Source of the DNA: Algoriphagus aquimarinus
GTDB lineage: Bacteria; Bacteroidota; Bacteroidia; Cytophagales; Cyclobacteriaceae
NCBI RefSeq assembly: GCF_007997215.1
Contig: NZ_VORW01000002.1
Span: 558,001 to 622,000, forward strand
Direction: 5' to 3'
DNA length: 64,000 nt
This document shows, one piece after another, positions 46,094-54,562 of this stretch; the first letter of the stretch is position 1, and every line of letters begins with the position of its first letter. Under the pieces are notes generated by a model. That model searched no databases, had not been told where the DNA came from, and saw only the letters and a program-made list of their open reading frames with translations. The position numbers were made by a program, and so were the translations under genes.

Positions 46094-46238
46094 TTATGAT
46101 AGAGTTTCCCTCGCTATCACACAGTAGCCAACTGAGATTATAACATCCACTTTGTAATGTTCAGGTTTGCTAGTTTGCGTTTTTTCTTTGTTAGCGCCGT
46201 GTTGAGGGTTGTCGCAAATTTTGCAACAACCACTTCCT
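46094..46238 (-). pseudogene. RhuM-like fragment
   Basis: The minus-strand frame reads GSGCCKICDNPQHGANKEKT, QTSKPEHYKVDVIISVGYCV and then IARETLS-stop. 'E.hY.vDvIIsVGYrV' is the signature of RhuM-type (virulence_RhuM/Fic-associated) proteins found in mobile and defence regions. Only this core is left, so the call rests on one motif. Confidence 0.45.
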
Positions 46239-46326
46239 TCACCAATTCAAGCAAGAAGACCACTCATACTATAGCCAGATATTTAGCCGAAGATTTTTGC
46301 ATATTTAGGAATAAAACTAGTCCACA

Positions 46327-47622
46327 ATGAAAAAATTAGTGCTTTCGTTTTTCTTAATTACTTCAGTGATGCAACTTGGATTTGCTCAACGGGAACTGAT
46401 CCATGCCAAGCCGGCTACTCTTGGATTTGATGAAGATTTCATCAACCATCAAGTGGATTCTATTATGGAAATGGGCATAGACAGTTTGGCTTTTCCAGGA
46501 GCACAAGTGTTGGTAGCAAAGAACGATACGGTTATTTTTCATAAAGCCTATGGTTATCATACTTACGACAACATCCAACCTGTAGCATTGAACGACTTAT
46601 ACGATTTAGCCTCGGTGACCAAAATTGCTGGGCCTTTACCCGCTATAATGAAGTTGGTGGATGAAGGGAAGCTTGATCTGGACAAACCTTTCAGCAACTA
46701 TTGGAAACCTTGGAGAAACCGAAAGGACAAAAAAGACCTAACGCTTCGGGAGATTTTGACCCATCAGGCGGGTTTAGTCCCCTACATTGTGTTTTTGGAT
46801 GAAGTCGTTCGGGAAAATGGCCAGATCAAAAGAAGATTTGTGCATCATTCGCCCGATAAAAAATTTCAAGGACAAGTATACGATGGGTTATATATAAACG
46901 ATCGTTTCGAACGGAAAATGAACCGAATCATCAACCGATCCGAAGTATCCGATGAAAAGAAATACTTGTATTCGGGACTCACTTTTCTAATTTTTCCTTC
47001 TTTGATTGAGCAACTCACAGGCACCGACTATCAAACCTATTTGGAAGAGAATTTCTATCAGCCTATAGGTGCTCATACCTTGGGATATTTACCTACCGGA
47101 AAAAATTATGTAAACGACATAGTACCCACCGAAGTGGATTCCCTTTTTAGAAAAACCTTGGTAAAAGGATGGGTACATGACGAAAACGCAGGACTAAAAG
47201 GAGGTGTTTCGGGTAATGCAGGCTTGTTCGCTACCGCTGATGACTTGGCCAAATTGATGATCTTTTATCAAAATTATGGCAGAGTGGAAGGCTTACAGCT
47301 TATCTCAGCCGAAACCGTGAAAGAGTTTACTAAAGTACAATTTCCAGAAAACGAAAACCGCCGCGGGCTGGGTTTTGACAAACCACTCTTGAACAATGCC
47401 GAGCTTCCCTTGGCAGAAGCTTACCCTTCACCTTTGGCAAGTCCCGAAAGTTTTGGTCACTCTGGCTTTACCGGAACTTTTGTCTGGGCCGATCCCGTAA
47501 AAAAGCTCACGTATATATTTCTATCCAATCGGGTTTATCCGTCCAGAGTTCACCAGAAATTGTACAGTTTGGGTATTCGAGAAGCTTTGCAAGATGTTTT
47601 TTATCGGGCAGAGCAAGAGTAG
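46327..47622 (+). CDS. Exported serine hydrolase, beta-lactamase class C / PBP4* family
   Basis: A 431-residue protein with a Sec signal peptide (VLSFFLITSVMQLGFA). The catalytic Ser-x-x-Lys is SVTK (~97). The second motif is YSG in LYSGLTFL (~215), where class C enzymes have YxN. The third is HSG in FGHSGFTGTFVW (~378). Relatives are esterases, D-aminopeptidases and beta-lactamases; in Bacteroidota they often occur as lipid- or periplasm-exported enzymes in wall recycling. YxG instead of YxN is more typical of esterase-like members. Monocistronic. Confidence 0.88.
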   Translation: MKKLVLSFFLITSVMQLGFAQRELIHAKPATLGFDEDFINHQVDSIMEMGIDSLAFPGAQVLVAKNDTVIFHKAYGYHTYDNIQPVALNDLYDLASVTKIAGPLPAIMKLVDEGKLDLDKPFSNYWKPWRNRKDKKDLTLREILTHQAGLVPYIVFLDEVVRENGQIKRRFVHHSPDKKFQGQVYDGLYINDRFERKMNRIINRSEVSDEKKYLYSGLTFLIFPSLIEQLTGTDYQTYLEENFYQPIGAHTLGYLPTGKNYVNDIVPTEVDSLFRKTLVKGWVHDENAGLKGGVSGNAGLFATADDLAKLMIFYQNYGRVEGLQLISAETVKEFTKVQFPENENRRGLGFDKPLLNNAELPLAEAYPSPLASPESFGHSGFTGTFVWADPVKKLTYIFLSNRVYPSRVHQKLYSLGIREALQDVFYRAEQE

Positions 47623-47765
47623 AATTCTAATGTGGATACACTAGTCTAGTTTTTTTAACCACAAAGGAGCAAAGAACTCAAAGAATTCCGCAAAGGAGAT
47701 TATTGGTGCATTTAGCTCCGTAGGAACCATAGGTTTGTTGCTTAAATAATATAAATGAGGACAGT

Positions 47766-47836
47766 ATGACTACGAAGTAGTCAAACCATTAATAACTTGC
47801 CCGCCGTGGCGGGGCCATGGGTGGAACCCATGGTAT
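47766..47836. repeat. REP-like palindromic repeat, copy 2
   Basis: GACTACGAAGTAGTC palindrome, AAACCATTAATAACTTGCCC, GCCGTGGCGG, then CCATGGGTGGAACCCATGG as a second hairpin. Same modular plan as 38334 and 48188. Confidence 0.85.
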
Positions 47837-47932
47837 ATTGGTCAACAAATCTCTATGCCTCCCGCCCAAAGCCTTCTTTTGGAAACCTTATTCATTGCGG
47901 GAGGATGGAAAAGGATTTTATTTTCTTTCTTC

Positions 47933-48208
47933 TTGTTCTTTTGCCTTGATGCAAAAGAACCAAAAGATCAAGACACAGCAAAGCTCCCACCGCACATGCC
48001 GGACGCTGGCCCGCTTCCTCCTTCGGCGGACAGGGCCACGTCGTCCCACCGCGCCCACAAAACAAGCGATTGTGGTAAATGGAATAAGCGAATGTTTTTA
48101 TGCTCCATAATTACATTTTCCCATGATACAGGTTCGAGATTGAATCCCGACAATCATCAAGAAAAGAACATCATTAATATTACGAATGACTACGAAGTAG
48201 TCAAACCA
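47933..48208. repeat. 276-bp direct repeat, copy 1
   Basis: Near-identical to 48364-48639 over exactly the same length. It starts with a hairpin (TTCTTTTGC...GCAAAAGAA), contains a GC-rich core (CCGGACGCTGGCCCGC, TTCGGCGGACAGGGCCAC) and ends in the GACTACGAAGTAGTCAAACC REP motif. Open frames run through it in both directions, but they are by-products of base composition. Confidence 0.92.
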
Positions 48209-48235
48209 TTAGTAGCCATGGGTTTTAACCCATGG
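48188..48235. repeat. REP-like palindromic repeat, copy 3
   Basis: GACTACGAAGTAGTC, AAACCATTAGTAG, then the hairpin CCATGGGTTTTAACCCATGG. This is the cleanest copy of the two-hairpin element. Confidence 0.88.
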
Positions 48236-48363
48236 TAAAGAGGTAACCACACAATTCACCTCCCGCGCAGGATTTCATATTGTAAGAGGAATATAGTTGC
48301 GGGAGGATGGAAACGAGGTTCATTTGGTCCATTTTCTTCTAAAGGTGCTTAGCCACCTTTTTA

Positions 48364-48639
48364 TTGTTCTTTTGCCTTGATGCAAAAGAACCAAAAGATC
48401 AAGACACAGCAAAGCTCCCACCGCACATGCCGGACGCTGGCCCGCTTCCTCCTTCGGCGGACAGGGCCACGACAGCCCACCGCGCCCACAAAACAAGCGA
48501 TTGTGGTAAATGGAATAAGCGAATGTTTTTATGCTCCATAATTACATTTTCCCATGATACAGGTTCGAGATTGAATCCCGACAATCATCAAGAAACGACC
48601 ATCATTAATATCCCGAACGACTACGAAGTAGTCAAACCA
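48364..48639. repeat. 276-bp direct repeat, copy 2
   Basis: Same as 47933-48208 with a handful of substitutions (for example CGTCGTCCC against CGACAGCCC). It also ends with GACTACGAAGTAGTCAAACC (48619-48639), but the following CCATGG hairpin is absent; a gene fragment follows instead. Confidence 0.92.
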
Positions 48640-48819
48640 GTCAGTCCCGTTCATATTTCCATCCAAGATGGGAATGAAGTAGCACTATTATTTGAAGTTG
48701 AAAACGTGGACACTTACATGCATCTTCTTGATACCGAAGGGCCAGGTGCGATGGCAAATGATGGCGTTATCAAAGAGACGGTGAAGATATTCGTAATGGA
48801 CAAAGAGTTTCATCTATAG
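48640..48819 (+). pseudogene. C-terminal gene fragment, unidentified small protein
   Basis: The frame reads VSPVHISIQDGNEVALLFEV, ENVDTYMHLLDTEGPGAMAN, DGVIKETVKIFVMDKEFHL and stop. Alternating strands and helices give it the look of a ferredoxin-like (dimeric alpha-beta barrel/monooxygenase-type) domain end. There is no own start, because the 276-bp repeat replaces the N-terminal part. I do not assign a function. Confidence 0.5.
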
Positions 48820-49473
48820 AATCCTCACTAGATCACTTCCTTTATGTAGCTGAATACTAGGCGTAATTTGTAATTACGCCTTTCTATTTTATGGATTTGT
48901 AATTCCGTTTTTTCTAATAAAATCATTTCACTTTCAGTACTAACTCTATCTACTTCTCGCAGTTTTTGATGGGTTTTTCATGCTTTAGCTAGAAATGCAG
49001 GAAAGATTGACTCGTACAAGCTAATAATACGAAGACACTGAGTAGGAGATGAAATTCAGGCAGTTTTGCATATTCTGAATCACCTTCAGACTCTTGTAGC
49101 GCAATCCCAAATTCCTCATGGTAGACATCTGATATTCTTTTGAAAAATAGGAGAGGGAAGATGTAAATCTTAAAGTCGAAAGCATCAATAGGTCCTTTCA
49201 GAATCCAAGCTGCTTTTGAAAGGTATTGCTCTAGCCGTCAGAAAGTTCACCTCGCTCTTTTTTAATTTATTAAATATCTGAGTCACTTCTAAATCAGACA
49301 GCTATTAGGTCTAAATTTTTTCTAATAATTCTTCTTTGTAAACCTAAAGGGCCGGTAAGCAGGTTCTTCCTCACGAAAGACACCCTTGCTCTTGGCTTAA
49401 CGATAGCTATCGGATCCCATTGGCAGGCTCGTTTGGGATTTGCACCCTATAGATATATGGTATGCGTAGCGCA
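48820..49473. other. Non-coding stretch holding an hsdM fragment and short repeats
   Basis: No intact gene. The main content is the HsdM remnant at 49014-49216. A GATAGCTATCGGATCCC palindromic motif lies near 49403. The rest is AT-rich and featureless. Confidence 0.55.
49014..49216 (-). pseudogene. hsdM: Type I restriction methyltransferase (HsdM) N-terminal fragment
   Basis: The minus-strand frame reads KAAWILKGPIDAFDFKIYIF, PLLFFKRISDVYHEEFGIAL and QESEGDSEYAKLPEFHLL. This is the strongly conserved N-terminal block of type I methylase subunits ('iLRGpvDasdfK.yIfPLLFFKRiSDVydEE'). The upstream part is out of frame and the catalytic NPPY region is absent. It is the relic of a lost type I restriction system. 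Confidence 0.85.
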
Positions 49474-49505
49474 CAAAAAAAAGGCAATCTTTTCAGACTG
49501 CCTTT
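49474..49505 (-). terminator. Intrinsic terminator of the ice-binding protein gene
   Basis: Read on the minus strand: AAGGCAGTCTGAAAAGATTG followed by CC and a run of nine Ts. The stem forms between AAGGCA-TCT and AGA-TGCCTT with a small internal mismatch. It lies ~25 bases after the stop codon. Confidence 0.85.
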
Positions 49506-49527
49506 CTAGATGGTTGCTTGGTATAAC

Positions 49528-50382
49528 TTATTCTGGTTTGTTAACCGTATTCATTTGTAAAGTTACTGCAGTTTGCGCCAACATTCTTCCGTTTATTGTT
49601 GCTCCTGTTTGCATATTGATTCCTGTTTGCCCAAGAATGTTTCCTTCAAAATGTGATGTTGTCCCGAAAGTTACGGCACTAGCTACTTGCCAGAAAATAT
49701 TTTTTGCTTGAGCACCACCTTCTAAAGTAACTCTTACTGCAGAACTCATGTCAAGAGTTCCGGCAACCTGAAATATCCAAATATCGGTTGAACTTCCGGC
49801 AATTGTAATATCTGTTGGGATGTTAACTGCACTTGTCCATTTATACAAGCCAGGAAGAAGAGTTTGGCCACCAATAGTTCCGGCTCCTAAATTCAAATAA
49901 TCAGGATTAGATCTTCCTGCTGCGTCAGTGTATGCAGTTTGCATATCACCAATAGCTGAAGTTAACATAGTGGCACTTGTAGTTTTACATGCAGGACCTG
50001 CAGCATTTACTGAGAATACTGAACCTGTTACTTCTGTACAATCTACTACCATAGCAGCACCAGTGATTGGGCTAGTTCCTATATCACCGATAATTGAAGA
50101 TTTATAAACACTTGTAATTCCTGATTTTGAAAGAATTACAAAGTCACCGGCAACGCCAAGATTTACACTTTCCAATCCATTGCTTTTTGAAATTCTAGCA
50201 TTTGATTTTGAATCATTGGCAGCAGCTTCTGCATTAAACGTTGAAACTTGTAATGAATCGTCTACTTCTGCAGTCAACGTTGAAATTTGAGAAGAATCAT
50301 CTATATCATTTGAACAACTTTCAAGACCAATTATACCGAATAATAGTATTGCAGCTATCGGGACTATTTTTTTTAGTTTCAT
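49528..50382 (-). CDS. Ice-binding (DUF3494) lipoprotein
   Basis: A 284-residue protein. A lipobox-type signal (LLFGIIGLESC, Cys ~23) is followed by an acid/Ser-rich linker with a near-duplicated motif (SSQISTLTAEVDDSLQVST). From ~residue 68 a full DUF3494 beta-solenoid begins LGVAGDFVILSKSGITSVYK. It includes IIGDIGTSPITGAA, GGQTLLPGLYKW, STDIWIFQVAGTL, AKNIFWQVASAVTFGTTSHF and GNILGQTGINMQTGATINGR. DUF3494 proteins bind ice and inhibit recrystallisation or attach cells to ice. The lipid anchor suggests a cell-surface or periplasmic location. Monocistronic, with its own terminator; such genes are often horizontally transferred. Confidence 0.93.
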   Translation of the reverse strand: MKLKKIVPIAAILLFGIIGLESCSNDIDDSSQISTLTAEVDDSLQVSTFNAEAAANDSKSNARISKSNGLESVNLGVAGDFVILSKSGITSVYKSSIIGDIGTSPITGAAMVVDCTEVTGSVFSVNAAGPACKTTSATMLTSAIGDMQTAYTDAAGRSNPDYLNLGAGTIGGQTLLPGLYKWTSAVNIPTDITIAGSSTDIWIFQVAGTLDMSSAVRVTLEGGAQAKNIFWQVASAVTFGTTSHFEGNILGQTGINMQTGATINGRMLAQTAVTLQMNTVNKPE

Positions 50383-50640
50383 TTTGATGGTTTTTAAACT
50401 GTGACTTAGTTGTTCCAGCTATTAAGATATTAATTGATATAACGTTTTCGTTGGTTGAATAGTATTTTGTTTTTATCGAATTATAAAATGGATGAGTATA
50501 AATACCGTCTACAGTTATTGTAAATGCATATAAATCAATTGATTGGCTGAAAAAGTAAACAGAGTCGGCAGATAACTAAATTACATTTCGGATTTTGTGG
50601 GCTTAAATCCGGAAATACTTCTGAACTCAATCTAACCCAG

Positions 50641-51024
50641 ATGTACAAACTTCTGTACGGCTTCCTCTTTATTGCCTTCTTTCTGCTAGCTTCTCAGCTA
50701 AGTGCGCAGACGGTCTTCATCACTAAGACAGGAGCGAAGTATCATAAAGAATCCTGTCGATATGCCAAAACAGGCTGGGCTTCGGATCTGGCAGCAGCAA
50801 AGAAGAGAGGCCTAACTGCCTGCTTGGTTTGTAAACCATCCAGTACTGAAACTGGGGAAGCCAAACCTTTTCCTTTGTCTTCAGAACAGAGTAAAGTGGA
50901 GCCAAAGAAGCAAACTCAACCAGCGCAAGCATCCAGTCAGTGCAAAGCAACTACTAAAGCAGGGCCAAGGTGCTCAAGAAAAGCTGCTTCTGGAAGTAGT
51001 TATTGTTGGCAGCATGGGGATTGA
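50641..51024 (+). CDS. Secreted cysteine-motif protein with DUF5763-like C-terminus
   Basis: A 127-residue protein with a Sec signal (LLYGFLFIAFFLLASQLSAQ). The first module, KTGAKYHKESCRYAK...GLTACLVCKP (~30-68), is a compact Cys/His arrangement seen in Ada/nuclease-associated zinc-binding tails. A Pro/Lys/Gln-rich linker follows, then CKATTKAGPRCSRKAASGSS with YCWQHGD at the end. That end matches the small Cys/His repeat (C...G..C.rka..gs.YC.qH) known as DUF5763. Metal binding is likely; the role is unknown. Confidence 0.65.
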   Translation: MYKLLYGFLFIAFFLLASQLSAQTVFITKTGAKYHKESCRYAKTGWASDLAAAKKRGLTACLVCKPSSTETGEAKPFPLSSEQSKVEPKKQTQPAQASSQCKATTKAGPRCSRKAASGSSYCWQHGD

Positions 51025-51328
51025 GAGTAAAGATTTGTATAAGACTGCATAGTTAAATAATTAGCAGGGCCGAGCGCCTTCTCCTAAAGGAGAAGGATAT
51101 AATGAGGTAGCAAAAATACCCTGTATAGGGTATGTTCTCCTATCATTTTATTCCCTTTCTTGTCCTTGTTCTTTATCACCTAAAGCTCTCATTCCTGAGA
51201 CTGGAAGGATTCGGGAACTATGCCAACTTTTATAGTACTGACCCGGGCTTAAATCTGGAAACAATCACACCTCGAAATTCTCGAGACCATAATAAGCGAT
51301 TTTTATTGACAGTTATAAATTAATTGGA
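51025..51328. other. Intergenic region with one hairpin
   Basis: CCTTCTCCTAAAGGAGAAGG (51077-51096) is a perfect hairpin without a T-run. A short frame at 51132-51323 has a hydrophobic start but no recognisable features and probably is not a gene. Confidence 0.5.
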
Positions 51329-53119
51329 ATGGGTTACGATTATTCAAGTCTTCATGAAATTGATGATTCTACGGAGTATACGAGAAGCTATGATATTAGG
51401 CACATAGCAGAAATTAAGCATATAGGCTTGGGTACATACAGGGTTTTAAAGGATTTAGATAATTACATCCTTGACAAAAAGATCGAAGCTCAATTTTCGA
51501 AATGGGACGAGCAATGGAATAAAATAGAGCTTCGTAATAAAGCTAATTCTGAAAAGGAGAATAATTTGAGTGTTGCTGAGGAAAAGAGTTTGGAGGCTAA
51601 AGCTCTGCAAGATGCTGTTGCAAACATTCTTCATCATACACTGGATATAGATGATACTGTAGACTGGGAAAGCCTAAAGGATTTCAGGAAATTCAAAACG
51701 CCAAATCCATTGATTGAGTTGCCCAACGAATTGAAAAGGCTAAAGGAACCAAGCTCTCCCATTTTTAGAGAGAAAAGTACCCAACCTAAAAGCTCTTATT
51801 TTGATCCGAAGCTCACTTTTATTGATAAAATCATCCCTGCTTTCCGCTTAAAGAAGGAAAGTAAAGCTAATGAGGAATTTAACAGAGCATTTGCATCTTG
51901 GGAGAAGAGTGTGAAAGAAACAGAAGCTTATAATAATTCCTTACAATCAGAATACGAAAGAAAACTATTAGCTTTTGAAGAGGGAAAAGATAATGTTAGA
52001 GCCCAATTCAAAGAATTGGAAAAAGAATGGATGTTGCAGCAGGAGGAGTTCTATAATCAACAGAAAGAGCATAATGGGCAAATTGAACTTTTAAAAGAAA
52101 AATATTTCTTAGGTGATCTACGGTCAGTAATTGAGTACTGTGAGATGGTACTGAATAACTCTGAATATCCTGATAATTTTCCGAAGGATTTTGATATCGA
52201 TTACAACCCCGAAACAAAAATTCTGCTGGTGGAATATGTTTTACCATCTCCATCACAAATACCAACATTGCTGGATGTAAAATATATTGCTACAAGAAAG
52301 GAGTTAAAGGAATCTCATCTTTCAGAAGCTCAAGTTGCCCGGATTTATGACGAGTCAATTTACAAAATTACCTTGAGAACAATTCATGAACTTTTTGAAG
52401 CGGATCAGACCAATGCTCTGGATGCGATAATATTTAATGGTTGGGTTGAAGCAATTAATAAAGCCACAGGAAAATTAGTCAATAATTGCATTGTTTCTAT
52501 TCAAGCAGGGAAAACAGAATTTATTGAAATAAATCTAGCGCATGTCGATCCCAAAACGTGCTTTAAGAACCTTAAAGGAATAGGAAGTAGTAAATTAAGC
52601 GGAATAGTAGCAGTTCAGCCCATCGCTCAAATCAATAAGGATGATAGGAGGTTTGTTTCTTCTTATGATGTCGCAGATAGAATCAACGAAGGAGATAACT
52701 TAGCTTCGATGGATTGGGAAGATTTTGAACACCTACTGAGGGAGATATTTGGAAAAGAATTTAATTCAAATGGTGGGGAAGTTAAGGTAACTCAAGCAAG
52801 CCGAGATGGGGGAGTAGATGCAATTGCTTTTGATCCTGATCCTATTAGAGGTGGTAAAATTGTGATCCAAGCTAAAAGGTACACCAATACAGTGGGGGTC
52901 TCGGCGGTAAGGGACTTGTATGGAACTGTATTAAATGAAGGGGCCACCAAAGGAATTTTGGTTACAACCGCTGATTATGGTCCAGATGCCTATGAATTTG
53001 CTTCAAATAAACCCATCACTCTTATGAATGGATCGAACCTACTTTATTTGCTTGAAAAGCATGGGCACAAAGCTAGAATTGATTTAGCTGAAGCAAAAAG
53101 AATTCAGAAAGGGATTTAA
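51329..53119 (+). CDS. Mrr-type restriction endonuclease with long coiled-coil N-terminus
   Basis: A 596-residue protein. Residues ~30-110 and ~170-270 are charged and helical with coiled-coil character (many E/K heptads, e.g. QFKELEKEWMLQQEEFYNQQ). A middle region (~290-440) is of unknown fold. The C-terminal ~120 residues are a restriction-endonuclease-like Mrr_cat domain: DWEDFEHLLREIFGKEF, then GGVDAIAFD (Asp ~493) and KIVIQAKRY (QxK, ~507), followed by RDLYGTVLNEGATKGILVTT. Mrr nucleases cut modified or foreign DNA. The coiled-coil half may form a sensor or dimer rod. It opens the defence-rich part of the window. Confidence 0.85.
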   Translation: MGYDYSSLHEIDDSTEYTRSYDIRHIAEIKHIGLGTYRVLKDLDNYILDKKIEAQFSKWDEQWNKIELRNKANSEKENNLSVAEEKSLEAKALQDAVANILHHTLDIDDTVDWESLKDFRKFKTPNPLIELPNELKRLKEPSSPIFREKSTQPKSSYFDPKLTFIDKIIPAFRLKKESKANEEFNRAFASWEKSVKETEAYNNSLQSEYERKLLAFEEGKDNVRAQFKELEKEWMLQQEEFYNQQKEHNGQIELLKEKYFLGDLRSVIEYCEMVLNNSEYPDNFPKDFDIDYNPETKILLVEYVLPSPSQIPTLLDVKYIATRKELKESHLSEAQVARIYDESIYKITLRTIHELFEADQTNALDAIIFNGWVEAINKATGKLVNNCIVSIQAGKTEFIEINLAHVDPKTCFKNLKGIGSSKLSGIVAVQPIAQINKDDRRFVSSYDVADRINEGDNLASMDWEDFEHLLREIFGKEFNSNGGEVKVTQASRDGGVDAIAFDPDPIRGGKIVIQAKRYTNTVGVSAVRDLYGTVLNEGATKGILVTTADYGPDAYEFASNKPITLMNGSNLLYLLEKHGHKARIDLAEAKRIQKGI

Positions 53120-53190
53120 TATAAGTAGGATTCACTAAAAAATAATTCATTCAACTCACGAGCAAATAGCAAATTGGTATGGATATCAGG

Positions 53191-53303
53191 GTAGGCCAAG
53201 GCGTCAGGAAATGATTCACAAATCATTTTAGCCTTGGGCGAGGCTGCAGGGCGGTCAAATCCCACCCAGTCACCACAAACGATCTGACTACACCGAGAGG
53301 GGG
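53191..53303. repeat. Structured dispersed repeat, family A, copy 3
   Basis: It contains a perfect 8-bp stem (AAATGATT 53209-53216 with AATCATTT 53221-53228) at the place where copies 1 and 2 have AAATCTTC/GAAGATTT. GCCTTGGGC, a GGGCGG/CCCACCC pairing and the CCCAGTCACCAC...GATCTGACTACACC block follow. Three stem positions differ from copy 1, and each is matched by a change on the other arm. Confidence 0.8.
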
Positions 53304-53476
53304 ACCTATTATGAAATGATCGCGACATAATTAAGTTTAGTTTTTCGCGAAGTTTACGATCAGAGTTATTTCAAAAGTTTTTCGCGACAAAAGTTATGTC
53401 GCGATGTCGCAAAAAAGTAAAGATAAAATTGCTTCCATTTATTAGGTACAACTTTTAGAAAATTAAATATACTAAC

Positions 53477-54355
53477 ATGTTAAATTGGCTATTTGGGAAA
53501 AAACCTTCAGGACAAAGCAAAACAGGCATTTATAAGGTGGATAATCGAGCTTTAGTCGAACTGGAGGAAAGTCCTGGGAATGGATCTGTTAATTCTATTA
53601 TTGAATATTTAGGATTTGATACAAGTCAAGTTCATACGGTTTTCACTTTTGACTCACCATTGATTGAGATTATAGGTTTTAAAGTTTTTACCGAAAAACC
53701 GGTTTTTGCTGTAGCAAAGAATAAAGCAAGGAGAGTTGATTTAGGAAGCTTGAATAAGGAGATTAAAGGTATTGATTGGAGATACGAATATTCCAGTCAC
53801 ACAGTTGAGGATACTTTAACTGAAGGTATTGAGAGAGAATCATTCTCAATTGACTTTTTAAGCTCAGTGCTTTTACTTAAGCATGAAGGGGACGATCTTT
53901 ATCAAGCTCCGAAAATTGGGCTTTATTTAAAGTTTGAAAATGGGTTATTAAAAAGCTTTACCTCGTCTGATTGGTCAAACTCTGCATCCAAATGGTTGAA
54001 AGATTTCAATAGTGACATGTTTGAAGATATGCTATCCGAGGCAATGCAATACCATAGAAATGAGATCGAAGCCATGGAAGAAGTAAATTTGCAATGTGAA
54101 TCACTAAGAGGGATCCCGCAGGCTATTCAAAATGAGTTCATATACCTTCATGAAAAAGTCAACGGTAACATCAATTTTTTCAATCTGTTGGCAGCACACT
54201 ATAATCTACTTGATGGTGAAAGGATAAAAATAGATGATTTCAAAACTGTCAATAAGGGCAGATTTGTGGCTATTGAAGAAAATATAGTTAAAGTCGATCA
54301 GTTTGCCTTTCGGTTTGACACAGATGGGTTTCTTTTGGATGCTAAAACCAACTAA
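53477..54355 (+). CDS. Conserved-looking protein of unknown function (292 residues)
   Basis: A cytosolic mixed alpha/beta protein. A hydrophobic-basic start (LNWLFGKKPSG) is followed by a strand-rich first half (VHTVFTFDSPLIEIIGFKVF, KPVFAVAKNKARRV) and a helical second half (DMLSEAMQYHRNEIEAMEEV, QNEFIYLHEKVNGNINFFNL). No catalytic motif or family is recognised. It lies between two family A repeats and next to the Mrr gene and the DUF488 pair, so it may be part of the defence island. Full length and good ORF quality support it as a real gene. Confidence 0.7.
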   Translation: MLNWLFGKKPSGQSKTGIYKVDNRALVELEESPGNGSVNSIIEYLGFDTSQVHTVFTFDSPLIEIIGFKVFTEKPVFAVAKNKARRVDLGSLNKEIKGIDWRYEYSSHTVEDTLTEGIERESFSIDFLSSVLLLKHEGDDLYQAPKIGLYLKFENGLLKSFTSSDWSNSASKWLKDFNSDMFEDMLSEAMQYHRNEIEAMEEVNLQCESLRGIPQAIQNEFIYLHEKVNGNINFFNLLAAHYNLLDGERIKIDDFKTVNKGRFVAIEENIVKVDQFAFRFDTDGFLLDAKTN

Positions 54356-54382
54356 CTCATGGATAAGATTGACAAACATATT

Positions 54383-54440
54383 AGGGGAATTACAAATCCC
54401 ACGCAGTAACCATGACGAATTGACTACACCTAGACTAGGG
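54383..54440. repeat. Structured dispersed repeat, family A, copy 4 (short)
   Basis: Only the terminal block is present: GGGGAATTACAAATCCCACG, CAGTAACCATGACGAATTG, ACTACACCTAG. It retains the GGGG.../CCC pairing. Confidence 0.7.
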
Positions 54441-54562
54441 AGCTGATTAGGACTAGAGAATATGGTATGGCGAATTTTGAGACAGATATAGCCGCCTTAT
54501 TTGTTGAATTATATAGAGAGCTTTCATCTTAATAAGAAGTAAGGGCTACCTTTGCAGAGATT

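Noticed and set aside
48120-48150. tRNA T-arm-like string GGTTCGAGATTGAATCCC
   Set aside because: It is repeated in the second 276-bp copy, and no acceptor stem, anticodon arm or D-arm can be built around it.
47817-48238. Overlapping ORFs of 97-127 codons through the GC-rich repeat
   Set aside because: They lie inside the duplicated 276-bp element, exist on both strands, and have no domain or start support.
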